Assembly: GCF_003369915.1 (NCBI RefSeq)
Contig: NW_022881614.1
Coordinates: forward strand, 32,757,474-32,821,473
Direction: 5' to 3'
Length of the DNA stretch: 64,000 nucleotides
Source: Drosophila miranda
Lineage: Eukaryota > Arthropoda > Insecta > Diptera > Drosophilidae
Both the position numbers and the translations under genes were made by a program. This document shows, piece after piece, positions 1-9,421 of this stretch. The stretch's first letter is position 1, and each line of letters opens with the position of its first letter. The notes below the pieces were generated by a model that made no database searches, had not been told where the DNA came from, and saw only the letters and a program-made list of their open reading frames with translations.

Positions 1-291
1 ATTTAAAAGTGTTTGCTTATACTCAAGAACATCGCGTTTTATTTGATTTCACATTTTTTTGGAAATTTCAAAGCATAAACGGGTTAAATCTATTTGCACA
101 TTTCTATCATAAGTACCGTCTAAATCAGCTAGTTGAACATCAAATTTTTGTAAGGCTGCACACTTAGGAATAATATTATTATAGTAGAGGTATATAATTT
201 GTTGCTTAAGTATCGTATTCCAACATAAAAATGTGGTAAAAAAATGCCTAATCTTAAAAACGATCTTCAGGACTCACTATCAAATTCAATT

Positions 292-654
292 TTATTTCCA
301 AACTGATTTATTATAAACACACTGCTTATCTGATTTTCGAAATCTAAAATTACACTTAATTGTGGGCAATAATGGATGGTCTATAATTGTATCAGGCATC
401 AAAAAATCATACTGATCAAGTTTCAATTGGATATACTCCTTGTATGTAACCAATTGCATCCATTCATCTTTATCTAAACCGACGAAATTGTTTTTGCTTT
501 GCTGCATCCATATCATTGGAGTGAATTTTCTTGTAGTTGAAAAACCGCATTTAAGTTTTAAATTATGTACTACATAATATTCGAGACCGAAAATGACTTC
601 GTGATCCTGCTTCTTTCTAGTGGACCTAATTCTTTTTGATTGAAGCGTGTCCAT
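292..654 (-). CDS. Polinton minus-strand accessory protein, unknown function (copy 1)
   Basis: This 120-residue reading frame is read away from the capsid-side genes and is rich in Lys, Asp and aromatic residues. I recognise no catalytic motif. In copy 2 a 4-nt deletion near 7635 removes the first part of the frame, leaving only 7314-7538 open. A second minus frame follows immediately downstream (6989-7342 in copy 2), and the two may originally have been one gene joined across a frameshift. It lies back to back with the 763 gene, with about 110 bp between the starts, so the two probably used a divergent promoter region. Function unknown. Confidence 0.6.
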   Translation of the reverse strand: MDTLQSKRIRSTRKKQDHEVIFGLEYYVVHNLKLKCGFSTTRKFTPMIWMQQSKNNFVGLDKDEWMQLVTYKEYIQLKLDQYDFLMPDTIIDHPLLPTIKCNFRFRKSDKQCVYNKSVWK

Positions 655-703
655 TTGGGTTGAATGCTTTTGTTAAACTAAGAACTCTTACTGAATTGGG
701 CTG

Positions 704-740
704 TATATAAAGGAGATAGGAATCAACGACTCATTCAGTT
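704..740 (+). promoter_or_regulatory. Core promoter of the 182-residue Polinton gene (copy 1)
   Basis: A TATATAA box at 704-710 lies 31 bp before an initiator-like TCAGTT at 735-740. The ATG follows at 763. This spacing is typical of insect RNA polymerase II core promoters. Confidence 0.6.
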
Positions 741-762
741 TATTACAAAATCTCAAACCAAC

Positions 763-1311
763 ATGAACACAATCGACAGGAATTCAAGCGTTATAGTTGA
801 TTTTCAATATCCCTTTGTAAATAATAAACAACTTTTTATTAAGGAATTGGCGTTTATGCAAACCGGAACAGTAACACCAAACTTCATTCATTTCAAACCA
901 CCATATCATCTGAATGAATTGGATAATGAAATGATTAAACAACAACATATTAATCGTCAAACCATAAATGGATTGGAATGGTCAGATGGTGAAATATCAT
1001 ATTTAAGTTTAGGTGAAATACTTTCACCCCTAAATAGATTTAGCACCGTTATTGTACGTGGTGAAATTAAAAAAAAGTTTTTATCTAAGTACTTAACAAA
1101 TAATATTATTGATATCGATATAGGAAAAAGTCTCACATTTTATCCAAATTTTTTTACAAGCTGTAGAATCCACAAAAAAATTCCTCTTAGATGTGCTCTA
1201 AATAATTTATTTAAGCTATTTGTTATCTTGGAAAATTCTAACTACGCTATCTACTGTAATAGTGAAATATGTTTAGATTTTCAGTTTATATTCAGCACTT
1301 GTAGTAACTAG
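763..1311 (+). CDS. Conserved Polinton protein of 182 residues (copy 1)
   Basis: This open frame of 182 residues starts with an ATG 23 bp after an initiator-like sequence and is open in both duplicated copies. The two copies differ by only a few residues (for example Pro/Leu and Val/Gly near residues 17-20, His/Asn at 62 and 136). There are no membrane segments or known catalytic motifs. It is followed after 9 bp by the small zinc-knuckle gene and then by the packaging ATPase, an arrangement that suggests a virion or packaging role, but this is only positional inference. It is one of the few Polinton genes here that is not obviously broken. Confidence 0.7.
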   Translation: MNTIDRNSSVIVDFQYPFVNNKQLFIKELAFMQTGTVTPNFIHFKPPYHLNELDNEMIKQQHINRQTINGLEWSDGEISYLSLGEILSPLNRFSTVIVRGEIKKKFLSKYLTNNIIDIDIGKSLTFYPNFFTSCRIHKKIPLRCALNNLFKLFVILENSNYAIYCNSEICLDFQFIFSTCSN

Positions 1312-1320
1312 TTGTTTAAA

Positions 1321-1461
1321 ATGGATTCATTTAAGCGTTTGTTTGAAAAGGATCCTCACAAAAGCGGATACACACAAGATGTTTATTGTAATTATTGCGG
1401 ATCTGATACTCACTTAGAAAAAAACTGCCCCAAAAAGCGCGATCAGGAGAAGCGTAATTAG
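1321..1461 (+). CDS. 46-residue CCHC zinc-knuckle protein (copy 1)
   Basis: This short gene begins at ATG 1321 and ends at TAG 1459-1461. It encodes a single zinc knuckle, CNYCGSDTHLEKNC, an exact C-x2-C-x4-H-x4-C pattern, followed by a basic tail (CPKKRDQEKRN). Such knuckles bind single-stranded nucleic acid. It sits between the 182-residue gene and the ATPase gene, with 9 bp before it and about 60 bp after it. The frame is conserved unchanged in the second copy at 8339-8479, which supports a real gene despite its size. A role in genome packaging is possible but not shown. Confidence 0.7.
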   Translation: MDSFKRLFEKDPHKSGYTQDVYCNYCGSDTHLEKNCPKKRDQEKRN

Positions 1462-1520
1462 AATATCTTAGATGTTAGAAAACATTTATAAAATATTAAT
1501 AAATAAAACATAACCCAAAA

Positions 1521-1694
1521 ATGTTTAAGCAATTTATACATCCTTTTACAATGCTTATTTGCGGACCTTCAGGATCTGGTAAGACAACGTTTTTAGAAAA
1601 TTTAAAAAACAAAAGTAATGATTTGCTGAGCATTTCAATTAATCGAATAATTTGGTGTTATGGAGAAATAATAAACTTCGAAATGCAATTATAA
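1521..1694 (+). pseudogene. Polinton packaging ATPase, large internal deletion (copy 1)
   Basis: The reading begins MFKQFIHPFTMLICGPSGSGKT, which carries a Walker A (GPSGSGKT) at about residues 15-22. This is the N-terminus of the FtsK/HerA-type genome-packaging ATPase of Polintons. After about residue 49 the sequence jumps directly into the start of the PX-like gene and stops at 1692-1694. Walker B and the whole C-terminal half are gone. Copy 2 keeps a different subset of the gene, so neither copy can encode an active ATPase. Confidence 0.85.
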
Positions 1695-1945
1695 GTAATT
1701 GTGACATTGAGTTAGTCAAAGCATTGGTGGAGATAGTGTTGAATACTCTACGAGGAAATCATAAGATATCAAAAAAGCAACTATATGCTCTAAAAAAATA
1801 TAAAAATGCATTACGTCTTATTTCATGTCCAAAACGGTCAATAAATTCTAAGAGAAAAGTTCTCATCCAAAAAGGAGGATTTTTACCTGTTTTAATAAGT
1901 TCATTGCTTTCGGGGATTTTTGGAAAAATATTGAACAATGCTTAA
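1671..1945 (+). pseudogene. PX-like Polinton core protein, N-terminus lost (copy 1)
   Basis: The reading is basic and ends with the hydrophobic tail GGFLPVLISSLLSGIFGKIL, close to its end. A GGFLPxL tail resembles adenovirus pX-type minor core proteins and the PX proteins reported for Polintons. The first about 26 residues present in copy 2 (from 8883) were removed by the same deletion that truncates the ATPase. It overlaps the next gene by 8 bp. Confidence 0.65.
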
Positions 1946-2130
1946 AAATAAGCATCAATTAACCAAAGTTATTTTAATGCATCCGAATGCATATCAAAAA
2001 TTGTTAAATAATGCCCAGAAAAACGATTTAATAAATATAACGTTTTTGCCTATTTTAAATGATAAGAAAACTAGTGACTTTAATAAATGGATTAAAATAC
2101 GTCAAGAATTGTGTTACTATCAAAATAAAA
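1938..2130 (+). pseudogene. Unknown Polinton gene cut by ISY insertion (copy 1)
   Basis: The frame starts at 1938, overlapping the end of the PX-like gene in another frame, and reads about 65 residues to an NKTR motif where ISY copy A begins. The reading beyond that point comes from the transposon. The same cut is present at 9229-9421, so the insertion predates the duplication. The remaining 3' part of this gene is not found after either ISY copy. Function is unknown. Confidence 0.55.
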
Positions 2131-3251
2131 CGAGGGGGAACGTTGTGAGTTGCTGCGGACACCGCAACTCTACAGTTATACCCGATACTAATTCAGTATG
2201 GCTTTCCTCCGGGAGACGCTGCTAATATTAAACGACACGACAAAGAGTGCGTGCGAGAGAGACAGAAAATCAGTCTGAGCGTGACGTCGGGCGCTGCGTA
2301 GCCAGTGCAAATTGATTTGTTCCTTTTGGCTATAAAAATTATCTGATCTGGTCCAGATTCAGCAATCTGATAGATATGGTCGTTATCTATGATTCTGCGT
2401 TTTTAGTTTTCTCGAATGTGCAATATTGTGGATGCAACAGATTTTCGTCCTTTGTGGGGGCGGAAGGGGGTCAGGCGAAATTCTGAGATATACGTTTTAT
2501 AGTAAGATCTAACAGAAGTGCGGATACCAAATTTGGTTACTCTAGCCTTGGTAGTCTCTGAGATTTGTGGATGCCCCAGATTTTCGTCCTTTGCGGGGGC
2601 GGAAAGGGGTGTGGCGAAATTTGGACACGAAACGGGCAAGGTCCGATATCACAGGAGTGTGGATACCAAATTTGGTTGCTCTGGCTCTTATAGGTTCTGA
2701 GATCCTTGAACTCATATTTTGCAATTGGCAAAACCGACCATGAAACCTGTGTGTTAGAGAGAGACAGAGCGAGAAAGAATGAAATTGTTTTCTTGATTCT
2801 GGCTATAATAATTATACGATCTGGTTGAGATCTTACATTCTAAAACATATAGTCATCCTCTACGATTCTGCGTTTTTGGTTTTATTGTATCTTTAAAAAT
2901 GTGGATGCCACAGATTTTCGTTCTTTGTGGGGGCGGAAGTGGGCGGGGCGAAGTTTTGAAATATTTTTGTAGCAGTGACATATCACAGAAGTCTGGATAC
3001 AAAACATCGTTGCTCTAGCTCTTATAGTCTTTGAGCACTAGGCGCTGAAGGGGACGGACAGACGGACGGACGGACAGACGGACAGACGGACAGACAGACA
3101 GACAGACAGGGCCCAATCGACTCGGCTATTGATGCTGATCAAGAATATATATACTTTATGGGGTCGGAAACGATTCCTTCTGGACGTTACACACATCCAC
3201 TTTTACCACAAATTTAATATACCCCAATACTCATTTTGAGTATCGGGTATA
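2131..3251 (+). mobile_element. ISY/DINE-like Helentron, copy A (hybrid)
   Basis: This is a non-coding element of about 1.1 kb. The 5' end reads CGAGGGGGAACGTTGTGAG and is followed by an imperfect hairpin (GTTG, CGG, CCG, CAAC) and a TATACCCGATACT motif. It ends with the inverted form AGTATCGGGTATA, and inside it is a GACGGACAG minisatellite (about 3055-3110). This architecture is that of Drosophila DINE-1/INE-1 and the obscura-group ISY. Its first about 280 bp match copy B specifically, whereas the rest matches the subfamily of copy E, so it looks recombinant. Polymerase B starts 27 bp downstream. Confidence 0.85.
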
Positions 3252-3277
3252 AAAATAAAAAATAAATAAAACTTAAA

Positions 3278-6200
3278 ATGGCATCAAAAGTTAAGTGCAA
3301 CATGTGTGATAAGTCCGTTGACTTTTCAGAGTTTCAATCTCATTATGAGAGATGCTCTGATTCTCGTAATAATGTGGTGTGTGACCTTTGCTCTAAGTCC
3401 ATCGACTTAATAGAGTTTGATAGTCATTATGAAGCATGCTTGGGACCTAGGAATGCTTTTGAGATTCTTATGAGCAAAGGATCTAATTCAAGTGATCTTC
3501 AAGGTCCTTCAACGTCAGGAGCTTCAAAACGGCCTCGATTGGATACTCCGATGGAACTAAGGATTATTGACTGTTCAATTTGCGGTGAAAGTTACCCTTC
3601 GTCTAGGGAAAGACGCCATATGATGTCGGACAAACATAAGAATGCAAGAGCAGCTCAACTAGAGGAAAATGAAAACGTTATTTTAATTTCAACGGAGTCG
3701 CGATTTCCTTTAAAATCATATCGTGTTCACTCAAATAAAAGTGAACAGATTGATTTAAAAGAGTTTTTTCATGATTGCAAAAATGATATTATCAATTTAT
3801 TGCGTCACTGCATGAGTGAGTACAGATCCATAAAATACAATTTAAAAGTATATGGATTATACGTTAAAAACACTGATGATGAAAGCTTAACAGAAACAAT
3901 GAAGCATTTCATTACTCCATACAAACCAATATATGAAAACGAGCTGATTGATGATCATCTAAATGATACCATAGAAAATTTTATAACTCTCAGCAGTGAA
4001 TTCCAGGAGAAAGATTCAGGTTGGGCAATAAAGTGTTTTAAATATTTTGAACTTACCATGATAAAACTAGAGCATATCGCTGCAAACAGGTTTATCCAAG
4101 CTCCCAAAAAAATTAAGTCACGAAATGCACTCATAAATGTTAAAAATTACGAGGATTTTTGTTTCAAGTGGTGTGTTTTAGCATCATTAGCCTATGGAAA
4201 ACACCTTAAAACTATATATCAAACAGCAACATTAAAAAAATTTCCCGAGATAAGTTAACAATACCATCATCCTATCGATGCGGAAACATACGGCAAGACA
4301 TCATTATTATGAAGGAGTAAGATTAAATTTTTCAGGAATTGAGTTTTCAATAACAAGCAAAGGAATCAAGCGATTCGAATCAGCAAATGAGGATTTTAGC
4401 ATCAATGTTTATGAAGTCGATGAGAATGGAAAAAACGTTGTGGGACGCACAGTGAGGACTAAGAAAATTCGGACTCGGAATTAATAGTGATAATATGCAA
4501 ATGATGCATTATGCATATATAACGTGCATGAGAAAATTATGTTATTCACAACATAGTAAATCCCATAATACTGCATATTTTTGCGAGAACTGCTTGCAAT
4601 TTTATAGTACAACAAATACTATACATGACACTAAAGAGTGTGGAAAAGTTGCTGCTTTGTATCCTGAACCTAATACCAAAACTGTATTCAAAAGTTTTTC
4701 TAAAAAACTATCTCCACCAGTAGTAATTTATGCTGACATCGAAGCAGTTTTGGAAAATTACCATATAAATCTTAATGATCCATCAAAATCATCAACTACT
4801 ATGGCACAGAGGCATACAGCATGTGCAGCATCATTTTATATTGTAAATAAATACAATGAACATCTAAATGAGATGTGGACATACGAAGGTAAATATTTTA
4901 ACATTCCAGCAAAGGCAATAAACTCATAAACATTATGATTTCGTTATTTCAGGACCGGATTGTATCCAAAAATTTTGTCAAGCACTTAGGATGAAAACCG
5001 ATGGACTTTATGAGAAGTACTGGAAGTCCTATTAAAATCCAATCTATCAGTTTAACATTTGGGATGAGGATTATCAGGAACACGGTGATTGCTATGCCTG
5101 CGAGAAACAAATTTCTGATGATGATCGAGAAAAATTCTTTGATCAGTTTACAGGACAATATGTAGGTCCTATTCATAAGCTGTGTAAACAGACATTTAGA
5201 TTAAGCGATCCCTTTTTCCCGGTAGTTTTTCATAACTTGTCTCGTTATGATATACATTTATTTGTTACGTCAATAAAAGATGAACTAAGACCCATTCCTT
5301 GCAATAAAGAGTTATATATTGCGTTAACTCAAATTTGTAAGCTCGATGAATCTTATCTTCATCAATATAAAATTAGATATATAGATTCAAATAGATTTTT
5401 AAATTCAAGCTTAGAAAAACTCGCTAGTTATATGAACATAGCGAATTTTAAAATTTTGAAAACTAAATATCAAGGTGAAAAATTTGATATGCTACGACGA
5501 AAGGGAGTATTTCCCTATGATTATTTGGATAGTTTTGAAAAATTTGATGAATCCCTGCTTCCTTTGCGAGATAACTTTTATAATTTACTGAATGATGAGG
5601 AATGTAGTGTTGAAGACTACAACTTTGCTCAGAAGGTTTGGAGCGCATTTAATTGCAAATCTATTAGAGATTATTTAAAATTATATTTGGAAAGCGATGT
5701 TTTAATTCTTGCTGATGTATTTGAGAATTTTAGGAGTCTTTGTTCCCGAGTGTACAGGTTAGACCCCATTAATTATGTTACTGCTCCTTCAGTTTCATGG
5801 GATGCAATGTTAAAATACACAAGGGTAGAATTAGAACTTGTTAGTGATCCTGACATTTATAATTTTTTAAAAACTGCTGTTCGTGGAGGGTTGACCCAAT
5901 GTACTCAACGGATTGCAACAGCAAATAACAAATATTTAAATAATAAATTTAAGCCTACCGAACCCATAAATTTCCTTTCATATATTGACGCCAACAACTT
6001 ATATGGATGGGCTATGAGTCAACCCCTTCCATTTTCTAATTTTAAATTTCTAAGTAACGATGAAATTTCATCTTTCAACGTTCTTAGCATATCGGCATCT
6101 AGTGATGTTGGATATATTTTAGAAGTAGATATGCGATATCCTGATGATATTCATAATAAGCATAATAGTTTACCTTTTTGCCCCGAAAATAAGATTCCAC

Positions 6201-6930
6201 CAGGAGGAAAGCAGACAAAACTAATAGCTGACTTAATTGATAAAAAGAACTATATAATCCATTTGAAGCAGCTACAGTTATGTATAGAGCAAGGTATGAT
6301 TTTAGAAAAAATATCTAGAGTTTTATCATTTAATCAGTCCTGTTGGCTAAAACCTTATATTGACCTCAATACATCTCTTAGAAAATTAGAGAGATAAACT
6401 TTGACTTTGAGATAAACTTTTACAAATTAATGGTTAATGCCGTTTACGGTAAAACAATGGAGAATGTAGAAAAACGTCGTGAGGTTGCATTAGTTAAGCA
6501 TTATGATTCAAGACAAAACTCAGCAGGGTTTAGACAACGCATAGCAAGACATAATTTCCACAGTGTTGAAATCTTTGGAGATAATTTGGCTGCCATTGAA
6601 TCAACTAAGTCCCGAATTTTTTATGATAAGCCCATATACATTGGAGTTAGTGTACTAAAACTTTCAAAATGGTTAATGTATGACTATTTCTATAATTTTC
6701 ATTCTGTAAAATGTCCATCATCAAAAATACTCTATATGGATACAGATTCATTTATTATATCATCAGAAGAAGATTTTAATGATTTAATTAAATTCAATCC
6801 TAATCGCTTTAATACAACCAATTACCTAGCCTCAAACAGATTCGGTATCAATCTCGCTAATAACAAAGAGCTTGGATTAATGAAAGACGAAAATGCAGGA
6901 AAAATAATGACGTCGTTTGCAGGATTTCTT
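3278..6930 (+). pseudogene. Polinton protein-primed DNA polymerase B, broken
   Basis: The gene starts with two CxxC-type zinc fingers (residues 8-30 and 36-58) and a third further on, as in insect Polintons. Continuing through several frames, family-B polymerase motifs follow in order: Exo I (YADIEAV, near 4730), Exo II (HNLSRYDIH, near 5230), Pol A (YIDANNLYGWAM, near 5985), Pol B (NAVYGK, near 6436) and Pol C (YMDTDSF, near 6737). Stops or frameshifts at about 4256, 4482, 4927, 5032 and 6395 split it into pieces. The 3' end is lost, since the sequence passes at about 6930 into the minus-strand genes. It would have replicated the element by protein priming. Confidence 0.92.
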
Positions 6931-6988
6931 CTAGCAGGCTTATGTATTTCATTAACAACTTGTTGCTTACTCATTTTTAATATAATTT

Positions 6989-7538
6989 TTATTTTCTATT
7001 GTTATGTTGGGATGATTGCTTATTTAAAAGTGTTTGCTTATACTCAAGAACATCGCGTTTTATTTGATTACACATTTTTTTGGAAATTTCAAAGCATAAA
7101 CGGGTTAAATCTAGTTGCACATTTCTATCATAAGTACCGTCTAAATCAGCTAGTTGAACATCAAATTTTTGTAAGGCTGCACACTTAGGAATAATATTAT
7201 TATAGTAGAGGTATATAATTTGTTGCTTAAGTATCGTATTCCAACATAAAAATGTGGTAAAAAAAATGCCTAATCTTAAAAACGATCTCCAGGACTCACT
7301 ATCAAATTCAATTTTATTTCCAAACTGATTTATTATAAACACACTGCTTATCTGATTTTCGAAATCTAAAATTACACTTAATTGTGGGCAATAATGGATG
7401 GTCTATAATTGTATCAGGCATCAAAAAATCATACTGATCAAGTTTCAATTGGATATACTCCTTGTATGTAACCAATTGCATCCATTCATCTTTATCTAAA
7501 CCGACGAAATTGTTTTTGCTTTGCTGCATCCATATCAT
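6989..7538 (-). pseudogene. Polinton minus-strand accessory gene (copy 2), frameshifted
   Basis: Two overlapping minus-strand frames, 7314-7538 and 6989-7342, correspond to the copy-1 gene at 292-654 and its continuation. The upstream part is cut off by a 4-nt deletion (TTCT, near 7635) relative to copy 1. The downstream frame gives 117 residues with no recognised motif. A 1-nt length difference in an A run (seven bases in copy 1, eight in copy 2) shifts the downstream frame between copies, so the original reading is uncertain. Confidence 0.5.
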
Positions 7539-7721
7539 TGGAGTGAATTTTCTTGTAGTTGAAAAACCGCATTTAAGTTTTAAATTATGTACTACATAAT
7601 ATTCGAGACCGAAAATGACTTCGTGATCCTGCTTCTAGTGGACCTAATTCTTTTTGATTGAAGCGTGTCCATTTGGGTTGAATGCTTTTGTTAAACTAAG
7701 AACTCTTACTGAATTGGGCTG

Positions 7722-7758
7722 TATATAAAGGAGATAGGAATCAACGACTCATTCAGTT
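7722..7758 (+). promoter_or_regulatory. Core promoter of the 182-residue Polinton gene (copy 2)
   Basis: This is a duplicate of the copy-1 promoter. TATATAA at 7722-7728 and TCAGTT at 7753-7758 keep the same spacing, and the ATG is at 7781. Confidence 0.6.
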
Positions 7759-7780
7759 TATTACAAAATCTCAAACCAAC

Positions 7781-8329
7781 ATGAACACAATCGACAGGAA
7801 TTCAAGCGTTATAGTTGATTTTCAATATCTCTTTGGAAATAATAAACAACTTTTTATTAAGGAATTGGCGTTTATGCAAACCGGAACAGTAACACCAAAC
7901 TTCATTCATTTCAAACCACCATATCATCTGAATGAATTGGATAATGAAATGATTAAACAACAAAATATTAATCGTCAAACCATAAATGGATTGGAATGGT
8001 CAGATGGTGAAATATCATATTTAAGTTTAGGTGAAATACTTTCACCACTAAATAGATTTAGCACCGTTATTGTACGTGGTGAAATTAAAAAAAAGTTTTT
8101 ATCTAAGTACTTAACAAATAATATTATTGATATCGATATAGGAAAAAGTCTCACATTTTATCCAAATTTTTTTACAAGCTGTAGAATCAACAAAAAAATT
8201 CCTCTTAGATGTGCTCTAAATAATTTATTTAAGCTATTTGTTATCTTGGAAAATTCTAACTACGCTATCTACTGTAATAGTGAAATATGTTTAGATTTTC
8301 AGTTTATATTCAGCACTTGTAGTAACTAG
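7781..8329 (+). CDS. Conserved Polinton protein of 182 residues (copy 2)
   Basis: This duplicate of the 763 gene is fully open. It differs from copy 1 at a handful of residues and has no stop or frameshift. Persistence of the full frame in both copies contrasts with the broken ATPase, polymerase and capsid genes around it. That may reflect its short length and the recent duplication rather than selection. Function is unknown; it is followed directly by the zinc-knuckle gene. Confidence 0.7.
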   Translation: MNTIDRNSSVIVDFQYLFGNNKQLFIKELAFMQTGTVTPNFIHFKPPYHLNELDNEMIKQQNINRQTINGLEWSDGEISYLSLGEILSPLNRFSTVIVRGEIKKKFLSKYLTNNIIDIDIGKSLTFYPNFFTSCRINKKIPLRCALNNLFKLFVILENSNYAIYCNSEICLDFQFIFSTCSN

Positions 8330-8338
8330 TTGTTTAAA

Positions 8339-8479
8339 ATGGATTCATTTAAGCGTTTGTTTGAAAAGGATCCTCACAAAAGCGGATACACACAAGATGT
8401 TTATTGTAATTATTGCGGATCTGATACTCACTTAGAAAAAAACTGCCCCAAAAAGCGCGATCAGGAGAAGCGTAATTAG
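8339..8479 (+). CDS. 46-residue CCHC zinc-knuckle protein (copy 2)
   Basis: This is the same protein as 1321-1461, with the C-x2-C-x4-H-x4-C knuckle and basic tail intact. No sequence difference is visible in the coding part between the two copies. Confidence 0.7.
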   Translation: MDSFKRLFEKDPHKSGYTQDVYCNYCGSDTHLEKNCPKKRDQEKRN

Positions 8480-8538
8480 AATATCTTAGATGTTAGAAAA
8501 CATTTATAAAATATTAATAAATAAAACATAACCCAAAA

Positions 8539-8962
8539 ATGTTTAAGCAATTTATACATCCTTTTACAATGCTTATTTGCGGACCTTCAGGATCTGGTAA
8601 GACAACGTTTTTAGAAGTTCCCGAAACAATTGAAAATGAAAATCATGAGCCTATTCTTTTAATACTAGATGACTTAATGATGGGTGCATTTAATAAAAAT
8701 GTCTGTGAGCTATTTACAAAAGGATCACACCACAGAAAATTCTCAGGAGCTCTTCAGAATATATAAGGAGGTGACAGATGAACCACATGGTTATTTACTT
8801 ATTGATCTTACTCAGGGAATAAATGATCTCCTTAGATTTCGTACACATATTTTTAATTCTGAGTATACAGTTTGCTTTTCAGATGAAAATGGTTTACAAA
8901 AAGAATCTAAATCGACTGAAAGCGAACAAACATTTATTGTATGTGCTCAAAAGGGCAAATAA
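8539..8962 (+). pseudogene. Polinton packaging ATPase, deleted and frameshifted (copy 2)
   Basis: Walker A (GPSGSGKT) is followed almost at once by VPETIENENHEPILLILDDLM, whose LILDD is a good Walker B, so the stretch between the two motifs has been deleted. A frameshift near 8755 ends the frame. The C-terminal part continues in another frame up to about 8960 (TDEPHGYLLIDLTQG onwards). Copy 1 has a different, larger deletion. Together they show a once complete A32/HerA-type packaging ATPase of the Polinton virion module. Confidence 0.87.
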
Positions 8963-9236
8963 TAAACTTCGAAATGCAATTATAAGTAATTGTGACATTG
9001 AGTTAGTCAAAGCATTGGTGGAGATAGTGTTGAATACTCTACGAGGAAATCATAAGATATCAAAAAAGCAACTATATGCTCTAAAAAAATATAAAAATGC
9101 ATTACGTCTTATTTCATGTCCAAAACGGTCAATAAATTCTAAGAGAAAAGTTCTCATCCAAAATGGAGGATTTTTACCTGTTTTAATAAGTTCATTGCTT
9201 TCGGGGATTTTTGGAAAAATATTGAACAATGCTTAA
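8883..9236 (+). CDS. PX-like Polinton core protein (copy 2)
   Basis: I chose the start at 8883 (MKMVYKK), overlapping the end of the ATPase gene in another frame, because this restores the basic N-terminal half (LNRLKANKHLLYVLKR). The product would be 117 residues and strongly basic. It has an (E)LVKALVEIVLNTL segment and ends in the hydrophobic tail GGFLPVLISSLLSGIFGKIL. The GGFLPxL pattern recalls adenovirus pX-like core proteins and the Polinton PX gene, which is why I call it a candidate DNA-condensing virion protein. The assignment rests on this tail, size, charge and position after the ATPase. Confidence 0.65.
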   Translation: MKMVYKKNLNRLKANKHLLYVLKRANNKLRNAIISNCDIELVKALVEIVLNTLRGNHKISKKQLYALKKYKNALRLISCPKRSINSKRKVLIQNGGFLPVLISSLLSGIFGKILNNA

Positions 9237-9421
9237 AAATAAGCATCAATTAACCAAAGTTATTTTAATGCATCCGAATGCATATCAAAAATTGTTAAAT
9301 AATGCCCAGAAAAACGATTTAATAAATATAACGTTTTTGCCTATTTTAAATGATAAGAAAACTAGTGACTTTAATAAATGGATTAAAATACGTCAAGAAT
9401 TGTGTTACTATCAAAATAAAA
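9229..9421 (+). pseudogene. Unknown Polinton gene cut by ISY insertion (copy 2)
   Basis: This duplicate of 1938-2130 is interrupted by ISY copy B at exactly the same base. Only the first about 65 residues remain. It overlaps the PX-like gene by 8 bp. Confidence 0.55.

Larger units (their letters stand above)
1..2130 (+). repeat. End of first copy of a 7.29-kb tandem duplication
   Basis: Bases 1-2130 are repeated nearly base for base at 7022-9421, including the same ISY insertion point. Differences visible by eye include a 1-nt change in an A run (near 240 versus 7260), a 4-nt difference in the minus-strand gene (near 625 versus 7635) and two different internal deletions in the ATPase gene. 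The repeat period, measured between the two ISY starts (2131 and 9422), is about 7.29 kb, so the unit spans polymerase B through the gene interrupted by ISY. Confidence 0.93.
7022..9421 (+). repeat. Second copy of the duplicated Polinton segment
   Basis: This matches 1-2130 in order: minus-strand gene pair, core promoter, 182-residue gene, zinc-knuckle gene, ATPase, PX-like gene, truncated gene. It is longer than the first copy because its ATPase deletion is smaller. It follows directly on the truncated 3' end of polymerase B and is closed by ISY copy B, after which the capsid gene begins. Confidence 0.93.

Noticed and set aside
2403-2731. Small open frames inside ISY elements (and the equivalents near 11690, 16430, 22625)
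   Set aside because: They recur in all ISY copies on both strands with no codon pattern. ISY elements are non-coding, so these are chance frames.
3055-3110. Regularly spaced GACGGACAG repeats, at first glance CRISPR-like (also near 10345, 12262, 17002, 61530)
   Set aside because: The units are too short, are contiguous without unique spacers, and occur at the same place in every ISY copy. They are the minisatellite of a DINE-type element.
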